In this document: positions 1 through 5,467 of the stretch, in pieces
Position numbering within the stretch: position 1 is the stretch's first letter
How the letters are laid out: the number at the start of each line of letters is the position of its first letter
NCBI GenBank assembly: GCA_004376975.1
Contig: SOJA01000060.1
Span: 1-6,620 of the forward strand
From: Candidatus Bathyarchaeota archaeon
GTDB lineage: Archaea; Thermoproteota; Bathyarchaeia; Bathyarchaeales; UBA233
DNA length: 6,620 nt
Direction of reading: 5' to 3'
Notes under the pieces: model-generated
The model's input: the letters and a program-made list of their open reading frames with translations, nothing else
The model's database searches: none
What the model was told of the DNA's origin: nothing
Translations under genes and position numbers: made by a program

Positions 1-216
1 CACCTTCAACGAGGTGGTTCTCCAACAGCCTTTGACAGGATTTTGGCCACAAGATTCGGAATCGCTGCCATAGACCTTGTCCACCAAGGCCAGTTTGGAC
101 GTATGGTTGCCATACAAGGAAATGAGATTGTTTCTGTTCCGTTAAAAGATGTTGTCGGTAAGCGAAAGACCGTTGATTTGAAGCTTTATGAAATAGCAAC
201 CGTGTTTTTTGGTTAA
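1..216 (+). CDS. pfkA: 6-phosphofructokinase, PfkA family (C-terminal part, 5' end outside window)
   Basis: The first 71 codons in frame 1 are the C-terminal end of a PfkA-superfamily phosphofructokinase, which phosphorylates fructose 6-phosphate to fructose 1,6-bisphosphate in the cytoplasm. The window opens directly on the family's conserved substrate-binding block [13 protein letters not shown], where His and Arg (H249 and R252 in E. coli PfkA) contact fructose 6-phosphate. It continues with the typical [12 protein letters not shown] helix and the [13 protein letters not shown] strand. The protein ends in TAA at 214-216. The residues that separate ATP- from pyrophosphate-dependent enzymes lie upstream, outside the window, so the phosphoryl donor is undecided. 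PfkA-type enzymes are the less common solution in archaea (many use ADP-dependent kinases); the Thermoproteus tenax pyrophosphate-dependent enzyme is a known exception. The stop overlaps the convergent galT stop. Family assignment is firm. Confidence 0.93.
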   Translation, partial: HLQRGGSPTAFDRILATRFGIAAIDLVHQGQFGRMVAIQGNEIVSVPLKDVVGKRKTVDLKLYEIATVFFG

Positions 217-1235
217 AGATTTGGAAGTGATTCTCTCAGACTCTGCGCAGCCACTTCCGGCGGCGTAACATTTATGAACATACCCGTGCTGTTCTCGAAT
301 CCAGCTTGAATTGACAATTTAGGGTAAACTTCAAGATGCCAGTGAAAACATTCATGTTGCCCATGAGTTGGAGCTATGTGGAATCCATAGGAGTACGGCG
401 GATCATTCAGGATCGTTGCGAGACTGCCAAAACACATTCTAAGAGCACGAGAAAAATCTCTCTTCCCTCTTTCATCCAGTTGCAACAACGTGTGCTGATG
501 CTTTTTGGGAAGAAGCCAAAACTCAAATGGATAGACGCTTGCCCATGGAGCAAATGCGATGAAACTTTGGTTTTCAAAAATAAATCTGGGACTACCGCGC
601 TCTGCCTCGATCATTTCACAGTAAGGACAGGCATCCTTTTTTTCCAACCAGCTCCTACAAGCAGCGAGTTCATCTGAGATTCGCTCAGGAACCATTGGAG
701 TTGCTATTATTTGACTGTGAGCATGAGAAAGTGAAGCCCCAGCCTCTTTTCCATGATTTCTAAAAATGGAAACGTATTCCCACCTTGAAAGACTCTTCAA
801 CCTATCCAAGTAAGCTTGCACAACCAACTCGATTTGCTCAAGTCTAGCACTGCTCGGATGCTCATCATGATTAGGCGACTCTATTAAGACTTCATGCGCT
901 CCAACACCGTCCCTTCTTCTATGAAGATCATCTTCAACTAAAGAAATGGAGTTACGAGGACTAAGAGCTGGATACAGATTTGGAATGCACCTTACAAGCC
1001 AATTTTTAACTCTTCTTCCGTCAGAGTCTTTCTCCCTTTTTATGCCTCCATCAGAGGGAAGGTAAAGAAGAAATGCGGGCGGTGTCTTTCTCTCATTTCC
1101 CGGACAAAAAGGGCATGCTTTCGTCTCTGTTCCTTCAGATGGCTTACTCGAATAATCTGTTGGGCGTTTCGCTCTTTCAGAGGCTATGATTACCCAGCGG
1201 TCTAGGATGTAGTCTTTTCGGATTTCGTTCGGCAT
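213..1235 (-). CDS. galT: Galactose-1-phosphate uridylyltransferase (GalT)
   Basis: Leloir-pathway enzyme of the HIT superfamily: it transfers UMP from UDP-glucose to galactose 1-phosphate through a uridylyl-histidine intermediate. The preferred start at 1235 gives 340 residues, a normal family length. The N-terminal half has a CPFCPGNE metal site (C41, C44), the NHDEH segment (about 123-126) and the active-site HAHSQ (H171, H173, Q175), the equivalent of HPHxQ in E. coli GalT with Ala for Pro. The C-terminal half has a second CPYC pair (203, 206), a conserved [10 protein letters not shown] segment and [12 protein letters not shown] (H294, H298, H300). A start four codons upstream (1247) is possible, but the ATG at 1235 has GGAG six bases before it, and the likely transcript start falls at about 1247. 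Divergent from apgM and convergent with the phosphofructokinase gene. No galK is visible in the window. Function is confident from motifs; the sugar-nucleotide specificity is inferred. Confidence 0.93.
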   Translation of the reverse strand: MPNEIRKDYILDRWVIIASERAKRPTDYSSKPSEGTETKACPFCPGNERKTPPAFLLYLPSDGGIKREKDSDGRRVKNWLVRCIPNLYPALSPRNSISLVEDDLHRRRDGVGAHEVLIESPNHDEHPSSARLEQIELVVQAYLDRLKSLSRWEYVSIFRNHGKEAGASLSHAHSQIIATPMVPERISDELAACRSWLEKKDACPYCEMIEAERGSPRFIFENQSFIAFAPWASVYPFEFWLLPKKHQHTLLQLDERGKRDFSRALRMCFGSLATILNDPPYSYGFHIAPTHGQHECFHWHLEVYPKLSIQAGFENSTGMFINVTPPEVAAQSLRESLPNL

Positions 1236-1241
1236 CTTTTT

Positions 1242-1245
1242 CTCC
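1242..1245 (-). promoter_or_regulatory. Ribosome binding site of galT deciding the start
   Basis: On the minus strand the bases GGAG lie six bases before the ATG at 1235-1233. They sit inside the upstream in-frame ATG (1247-1245), so using that ATG would waste the signal. This favours the shorter protein starting [14 protein letters not shown]. Confidence 0.6.
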
Positions 1246-1266
1246 ATCCAACTATATTTTAACTGT

Positions 1267-1279
1267 TAATATATCAAAT
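1267..1279. promoter_or_regulatory. TATA-like element between divergent galT and apgM
   Basis: The AT-rich core TTAATATATCAAA reads as GATATATTAA on the minus strand. Its centre, near 1272, is about 25 bases before a predicted minus-strand transcript start near 1247, leaving a 12-base leader that contains the galT ribosome binding site. On the plus strand the same core would place a start near 1296, upstream of the apgM ribosome binding site. A second plus-strand candidate, TGTATAG at 1284-1290, would start transcription near 1313. The 87-bp gap between start codons therefore probably carries both promoters, perhaps with one shared TATA core. Prediction is from spacing and composition only. 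Confidence 0.5.
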
Positions 1280-1309
1280 ACTCTGTATAGGAGGTTCTCA
1301 ACGTAAAGT

Positions 1310-1314
1310 GGAGG
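1310..1314 (+). promoter_or_regulatory. Ribosome binding site of apgM
   Basis: GGAGG lies eight bases before the GTG start at 1323. A second GGAGG at 1290-1294 lies 20 bases upstream. It is probably near or upstream of the transcript start and has no substantial reading frame behind it. Confidence 0.7.
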
Positions 1315-1322
1315 CGTAACTT

Positions 1323-2600
1323 GTGAAGTTGATCTACGTAGTCATAGACGGTATAGGCGACTTGCCAATTGAGGAACTGGGAAATAAGACTCCGCTTGAG
1401 GCTGCTGAAATTCCTAACATGGACTTTCTTGCAAAAAAAGGAAAAACAGGAATGATGTACACCGTTGGAAAGGGAATAGCTCCTGAAAGCGACGTAGCTG
1501 TTATCTCCATTCTAGGATACGACCCCTTCAAATACTCCACTGGTAGAGGGATTTTAGAGGCGTTTGGTGCAGACGTAGTTGTGAAGGACGGCGACCTCGC
1601 CTTAAGATGTAACTTTGCAACATTAGGTAGTGAAAACAAGATTATTGATCGAAGAGTGGGGCGAGATTTAACAACCGAAGAGGCTGGAGAACTAAGTAAA
1701 GCTGTAAACAAGAAGGTAAGATTGGAGTCGCATCCAGTAGATTTTGAATTTAAAAATACCATAGGCCATCGAGGAGTTTTGGTCATACGAAACAAAAACA
1801 GAACTCTATCAAGCAAAATTACAAACACCGACCCCGCCTACTCCAGAATGGAGAAGCTTGGCGTAGCAGAAACTACGGTTGAAATGATACTTAAAAAATG
1901 CAAGCCACTGGACAAAACCGACGAAGCTAAGATATCTGCAGAACTTGTAAACGAATTCGTCCAAAAAAGTCATGACATCTTAGATGAACATGAAATAAAC
2001 AAAAGGCGCGTTGCTGAAGGAAGGTTGAAGGCAAATGTTATACTTATGAGGGATGCAGGCCATTGTTTGCCGAAATTCTTCAACATTAATGAAAAATATG
2101 GCGTCAATTTCGTTTCTCTCGTCGACATGCCTGTAGAAAGAGGAATATCCAAACTAACCGGTATGCACCTTGTTGACCTTCCACCCCCGTCTCACGACCT
2201 CAAAAAGGACTGCATACTAAGAGTAAAGAAACTACTTCATCTGTTACCCGCCTATGATTGCTTTTACATACACATCAAAGGCACAGATGAACCAGGTCAT
2301 GATGGGAACTTCAGGCTCAAAACTCAACTTATCGCCACGGTTGACAAATACTTTTTTGGAAATTTACTAAAAGAAATAAAACTAGAAGACCACGTTATCT
2401 GCGTTACAGCGGATCATTCAACTCCATGCAAACTAAAAACCCACAGCGACGATCCTGTTCCAATCGTCATATCAGGTAACAAAATCAAAAAGGATAACGT
2501 TTACAAATTCTGTGAAAAAGAATGCAAAAAAGGAAGCCTAGGTGTCTTGAAGCACGGCACCGAACTCATGCCAAAGCTCATTGACTTACTCAAGACGTGA
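1323..2600 (+). CDS. apgM: 2,3-bisphosphoglycerate-independent phosphoglycerate mutase, archaeal type (aPGAM)
   Basis: Interconverts 3-phosphoglycerate and 2-phosphoglycerate in glycolysis and gluconeogenesis; cytoplasmic, metal-dependent, alkaline phosphatase superfamily. The 425 residues match the usual length of archaeal aPGAM. Visible family blocks in order: VVIDGIGDLP with metal ligand D9; TPLEAAEIPNMD (23-34); APESDVAVISILGYDP, whose S56 is the expected phospho-acceptor serine; the central insert domain with IGHRGVLVIR (147-156); MRDAGHCLP (242-250); the metal-binding HIKGTDEPGHDG (317-328, D322 and H326 likely ligands); and VTADHSTPCKLKTHSDDPVP (361-380, with D364, H365 and H374). It starts with GTG at 1323, supported by GGAGG eight bases upstream. 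It is divergent from galT, so the two may share regulation. Its mRNA end carries an inverted repeat across the stop codon. I see nothing truncated or missing. Confidence 0.95.
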   Translation: MKLIYVVIDGIGDLPIEELGNKTPLEAAEIPNMDFLAKKGKTGMMYTVGKGIAPESDVAVISILGYDPFKYSTGRGILEAFGADVVVKDGDLALRCNFATLGSENKIIDRRVGRDLTTEEAGELSKAVNKKVRLESHPVDFEFKNTIGHRGVLVIRNKNRTLSSKITNTDPAYSRMEKLGVAETTVEMILKKCKPLDKTDEAKISAELVNEFVQKSHDILDEHEINKRRVAEGRLKANVILMRDAGHCLPKFFNINEKYGVNFVSLVDMPVERGISKLTGMHLVDLPPPSHDLKKDCILRVKKLLHLLPAYDCFYIHIKGTDEPGHDGNFRLKTQLIATVDKYFFGNLLKEIKLEDHVICVTADHSTPCKLKTHSDDPVPIVISGNKIKKDNVYKFCEKECKKGSLGVLKHGTELMPKLIDLLKT

Positions 2601-2631
2601 ATCTAAGAAGAAAATAACACACTATTCACGT
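2595..2631 (+). terminator. Inverted repeat across the apgM stop codon (possible 3' end structure)
   Basis: ACGTGAAT at 2595-2602 and ATTCACGT at 2624-2631 are perfect 8-bp reverse complements around a 21-base A-rich loop; a G-U pair (2594 with 2632) could extend the stem. The left arm contains the apgM TGA stop. No long T run follows, so it is not a classic terminator. It could be a 3' stabiliser or processing site, or a transcription end marker between convergent genes, or chance. Confidence 0.35.
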
Positions 2632-2653
2632 TGAAAACGCTTATTCTAACTCG

Positions 2654-3466
2654 CTACAATCGTGAGAGTGATTTGTAGAGATATCTTGCTCCTAACGAAG
2701 TCAGCCAGCCGCTTATAACAAAGACTGTTGCTGGAAAAAATCCAACGTTGTAATTTATTAAAATGGTCTCAAGTAACAAGAAAACGATGGCAATCGTCCC
2801 TGCCGATACAAGTCCGAACTTCTTTCCATATTTTTGCATGGTTTGAATGCTAAGAAGCCCTGAGAGAAATATGTCGCCTAACCCGAGCATTATATAGCCT
2901 TCAGATGGAAAAGTTGGTACGATGATCATCACAGGTAGCTGTAGCGCAATCATTCTCTCACTCGACTCCACCATAAATCCTGTGATTAGAACCTGAACTA
3001 TATCCATAAGAGTTAGAAGGACAACGAAGAGGGTAGTGGTTTTCCATGAGAACAACCCTCCCATGTAAACTGAGATACATATGGCAAATATTATTGCAAA
3101 GAGGTTCATCAGGTAAGGCGTCCACAGGTATGTATCTCTATACAAAACGTACAGGGCGATGAACAAGGCTGGAGTTAGAACTGCCAAGTACCATTTTGGC
3201 ACAACCAAATACGTAAACAAGAACAAGATCATAGAATAGGCATACAAGAACAAAACCATTATAGCCATATCCGGAATTTGTATAATTGTCCATCCGAGAA
3301 CAGTTATCATGGCGCCCATTGCTACTACTAACAGAACCGTGTGTCGGGTCGTGAATTCCTTTCCACCCAGAAGAGATTTGACTTTTTCTCCGAATTTGGT
3401 GTAGAGAAATAGTACAGCCGCCGTGATCAGAAAGAGGGCTAGCGGGAGTGAAACATCGAATCTCAT
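2654..3466 (-). CDS. Presenilin/signal-peptide-peptidase-like intramembrane aspartyl protease (archaeal A22 type)
   Basis: A 270-residue, strongly hydrophobic protein with about nine membrane segments (roughly 6-23, 43-64, 68-88, 93-110, 116-136, 143-163, 190-208, 218-237, 243-258), as in presenilins and signal peptide peptidases. The predicted catalytic pair is visible: D155 within helix 6 (LTLMDIVQV) and D198 in GLGDIF, the diagnostic GxGD motif in helix 7, preceded by LPVMIIVP as in archaeal homologues. The 43-residue gap between the aspartates is close to that of signal peptide peptidase. The PAL motif of helix 9 appears as F-P-A-T (244-247), a Leu-to-Thr deviation. Members cleave transmembrane segments of membrane proteins; the substrate here is unknown. 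It is divergent from a rhomboid gene and probably leaderless, since a TATA-like ATTTTAA ends 23 bases before the ATG and no convincing ribosome binding site is present. Assignment rests on motifs and topology, without a similarity search. Confidence 0.82.
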   Translation of the reverse strand: MRFDVSLPLALFLITAAVLFLYTKFGEKVKSLLGGKEFTTRHTVLLVVAMGAMITVLGWTIIQIPDMAIMVLFLYAYSMILFLFTYLVVPKWYLAVLTPALFIALYVLYRDTYLWTPYLMNLFAIIFAICISVYMGGLFSWKTTTLFVVLLTLMDIVQVLITGFMVESSERMIALQLPVMIIVPTFPSEGYIMLGLGDIFLSGLLSIQTMQKYGKKFGLVSAGTIAIVFLLLETILINYNVGFFPATVFVISGWLTSLGARYLYKSLSRL

Positions 3467-3489
3467 ACCCCTGCTTAGTGCCTAACTGG

Positions 3490-3497
3490 TTAAAATT
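3490..3497 (-). promoter_or_regulatory. TATA-like element for the presenilin-like protease gene
   Basis: On the minus strand AATTTTAA ends 23 bases before the ATG at 3466, the spacing expected if transcription starts at or next to the start codon (a leaderless mRNA). The GGGGT directly abutting the ATG is too close to act as a normal ribosome binding site. Confidence 0.45.
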
Positions 3498-3530
3498 GTT
3501 TTGCGGTGCTTTGAAGAAGTCTGACACGAT

Positions 3531-4145
3531 ATGTGTATATATGTTCGTGAGCACTCGTATGAAATAAGACTGGGTGAATGGTCCTTGTTCAAACTTACGC
3601 CTTCTAACACCTTAATCATCGCAAACGTGTTGGTTTATGCCTACACAGCAGTTGTTAGTGGCAACCCTTTTACCATAAACGAAGATGTGCTTCTGTGGTT
3701 AGGTCAAGACAATGCTTTCGTTATGAGCGGTGGTTATTGGCAGCTTTTCACGTCCATGTTTGTTCACATCAACTTGCTTCATCTTTTTGGCAACATGGTT
3801 TTCCTTCTCATCTTTGGCATCAGAGCTGAGGACCTCTTCAGCACAGAAGAGTTCTTCGCAATCTATTTTGCATCTGGACTACTTGGCAACTTGTTAACTT
3901 TGTTAATGTCTCCCTTCATAGTTTCTGCTGGTGCTTCAGGAGCGATATTCGGAATATTCGGCGCAGTCGTGATCTACCTAAGAAAAACATTCGGCGAATC
4001 AATCATAGGAGCATTGATCTTTTCATTCTTTCTTTTGATGTTGAGCATGTCAGCTGGTGTCAACATAATCGCGCATTTCGGTGGACTCGTGGCAGGGTTA
4101 ATTATCGGATACGCTTTAGCGAAAACTCACAAAATTACTCTATGA
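3531..4145 (+). CDS. Rhomboid family intramembrane serine protease
   Basis: A 204-residue polytopic membrane protein with about six helices and the complete rhomboid signature. H79, H84 and N88 form the H-x4-H-x3-N motif of helix 2 (FVHINLLHLFGN), matching H145, H150 and N154 of E. coli GlpG. The nucleophile is S136 in GASG (134-137), and its partner H182 lies in AHFGG of the last helix (N178 to Y194). WQLFTSMF before helix 2 is also typical. The family cleaves transmembrane helices of membrane proteins; the substrate is unknown. The start is uncertain. The ATG at 3531 lacks a clear ribosome binding site and sits on a TATA-like TATATAT (3536-3542). An in-frame TTG at 3585, with GGGTGA seven bases before it, would give a 186-residue protein that keeps all helices. 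Head-to-head with the presenilin-like protease gene; TGA stop 20 bp from the convergent ABC permease gene. Confidence 0.93.
   Translation: MCIYVREHSYEIRLGEWSLFKLTPSNTLIIANVLVYAYTAVVSGNPFTINEDVLLWLGQDNAFVMSGGYWQLFTSMFVHINLLHLFGNMVFLLIFGIRAEDLFSTEEFFAIYFASGLLGNLLTLLMSPFIVSAGASGAIFGIFGAVVIYLRKTFGESIIGALIFSFFLLMLSMSAGVNIIAHFGGLVAGLIIGYALAKTHKITL
3536..3542 (+). promoter_or_regulatory. TATA-like element overlapping the first codons of the rhomboid reading frame
   Basis: TATATAT centred at 3539 predicts transcript initiation near 3565, downstream of the ATG at 3531 and about 20 bases upstream of the alternative TTG start at 3585. If used, the longer protein cannot be made from this transcript. Confidence 0.4.
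3572..3577 (+). promoter_or_regulatory. Ribosome binding site for the alternative TTG start of the rhomboid gene
   Basis: GGGTGA complements the 3' end of 16S rRNA (GGTGA core) and lies seven bases before TTG 3585, in frame with the rhomboid gene. Together with the TATA-like element at 3536-3542 it argues for the shorter protein beginning MFKLTPSN. Confidence 0.4.
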
Positions 4146-4165
4146 AATAACAAATGAATTCCAAG

Positions 4166-5467
4166 CTATTTTTTCAGTTTCCTGAACCTCAGCTTTCTAA
4201 ACTTTAGTTTTGCTGTCAAGATTTTCTCAGTGCCAAACAGCCTCGCCGCAATGTAGAGCACTACGATGGTAAAGATTGATACGTAAACGATGCCTATGAC
4301 AGCGGTTAGGTAATCTCCGGTGAAAGCTACCTTAGACGCCAACATCGGATGCGTGAACGGTATCGCAAGCAGAACAATCATCAGAGGAAACGGCAAGGCG
4401 TAGACATCAGTGAACATCATAATAATCATTGGAAAGACAAGTAACATGGACAGAGGTCCCACTAAGGCTTGGGCGCCTCTAACGTCTTCAGCGAAAATGG
4501 ATATTGAAATTGCTAACGCTAACGCTGAAAGCAGCGACACGAAAAGCGAAACCCCGAGTAGTAAGTATGATATCGGTGTTGGCGCCAACCCTATCGTTGC
4601 AAGGTCTACACCGATTTCGGTTGGCATCATCCCCATAAAAGAACTCATATAATAATTGAAGCCTACAATGTAAGCTGCCGCACCAATAACTGCGACAACA
4701 ATAGAACCCGTCAATTTTCCAGCCAGAATTGTGAACCTGTTGATAGGCAAGGTCAATAGAGTTTCTAAAGTCTTTTCCTCTTTCTCCGACGCAACAGACG
4801 TAGCTGCAAGTTGCATCGCAAAAATAAGCAACATCATTATACCAACGGGCATCCCAGTGGACTGCAACATCATCAACCCGAAAAGAACACCTGGGTTTAC
4901 ATTAACCGGTTTCCCTTTAATTATTGATTTTTCAGACATCTCTATAGGATTCAAAACAGTTTCTCGGGTTTCAGGAAATTTTTCACCAACTTTTTGAACA
5001 ACCAGACTTTCTTCGAATGTCTCAAATAGAGCACTTATCATCGAGGAACTAGTAGACTCGACTATGCCCCCGCCCCTAAACACCGTGTAAACATCTAGTT
5101 CTGCCTTTAAACCCTCCGTGATGTTGTTGCTGAAACCAGAAGGTATGACTACAAGCCCAGTGACGTTTGATTGCTGAACGTAGTTAACCGCTTCAGTGAA
5201 ATTCAAATCATCAACCTCAACAATTATAACGTTCAGAGCTATCAAGAAATTCGTGAGATTTTCAGCAACAGGTCCTTCATCAAGGTCCATTACTGCGATT
5301 GAAATGCTTCTCATGCTTTCTTCCGCTGTCTCCATTGAAGTTTGAATCGCGAATCCCATTAATGGAAACATTATTAGTGGGACAATTATCATGCCTAAGA
5401 GGATTTTCGGGTCTCTAACTAACTCCTTAACTTCCTTCACAATGATGTTGAACAAACCCTTAAACAA
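4166..5467 (-). CDS. ABC-2 family exporter, permease subunit
   Basis: Membrane subunit of an ABC-2-type exporter, the partner of the ATPase encoded just upstream. From the preferred TTG start at 5467 it has 433 residues: a short cytoplasmic leader with the family-typical KEVKELVRDPK (about 11-21), membrane helix 1 (about 24-43), a large extracytoplasmic domain (about 45-190), then about five to six helices to residue 410 and a basic C-terminal tail. The motif SEKEEKTLETLLTLP (about 227-241), after the second helix, is the conserved cytoplasmic segment of NatB-like and YhaP-like permeases. The longer frame from ATG 5509 would overlap the ATPase gene by 50 bp and lacks a ribosome binding site. 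TTG 5467 has AGGTGG six bases upstream and overlaps the ATPase stop by 8 bp, typical of translational coupling. The outer domain holds four N-x-T sequons (N70, N89, N101, N115). The substrate cannot be told: sodium, drug, lipid or peptide are all possible. Confidence 0.88.
   Translation of the reverse strand: MFKGLFNIIVKEVKELVRDPKILLGMIIVPLIMFPLMGFAIQTSMETAEESMRSISIAVMDLDEGPVAENLTNFLIALNVIIVEVDDLNFTEAVNYVQQSNVTGLVVIPSGFSNNITEGLKAELDVYTVFRGGGIVESTSSSMISALFETFEESLVVQKVGEKFPETRETVLNPIEMSEKSIIKGKPVNVNPGVLFGLMMLQSTGMPVGIMMLLIFAMQLAATSVASEKEEKTLETLLTLPINRFTILAGKLTGSIVVAVIGAAAYIVGFNYYMSSFMGMMPTEIGVDLATIGLAPTPISYLLLGVSLFVSLLSALALAISISIFAEDVRGAQALVGPLSMLLVFPMIIMMFTDVYALPFPLMIVLLAIPFTHPMLASKVAFTGDYLTAVIGIVYVSIFTIVVLYIAARLFGTEKILTAKLKFRKLRFRKLKK
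4169..4174 (+). terminator. Possible T-tract terminator for the rhomboid gene
   Basis: Six T residues lie 24 bases after the rhomboid stop, inside the end of the convergent permease gene. Archaeal termination often needs only a T tract, but one this short is weak evidence, and no hairpin is evident. Confidence 0.25.
4169..4213 (-). repeat. Three degenerate 15-bp units encoding a basic pentapeptide repeat at the permease C terminus
   Basis: The last 15 codons of the permease encode AKLKF-RKLRF-RKLKK, three tandem copies of a five-residue basic/hydrophobic unit. At DNA level adjacent 15-bp units agree at only about 8 to 9 positions, so this is an old or selected repeat rather than recent slippage. 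The charge fits a cytoplasmic C terminus. Confidence 0.5.

Noticed and set aside
336..677. 113-codon plus-strand frame opposite galT
   Set aside because: It is fully antisense to the conserved C-terminal half of galT, has no recognisable motif and no ribosome binding site; a shadow frame.
1334..1828. 164-codon minus-strand frame inside apgM
   Set aside because: It lies opposite the conserved catalytic N-terminal region of apgM, with low-complexity Ser/Pro-rich content typical of antisense frames.
3138..3554. 138-codon minus-strand frame overlapping the presenilin-like gene
   Set aside because: It covers the same DNA as the transmembrane protease in another frame; its composition is not membrane-like and it shows no family features, whereas the GxGD frame is coherent.
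4410..4997. Two plus-strand frames (4410-4652, 4731-4997) inside the ABC permease
   Set aside because: Antisense to a continuous permease gene and without motifs; Ile/Ser-rich content mirrors the hydrophobic coding strand.
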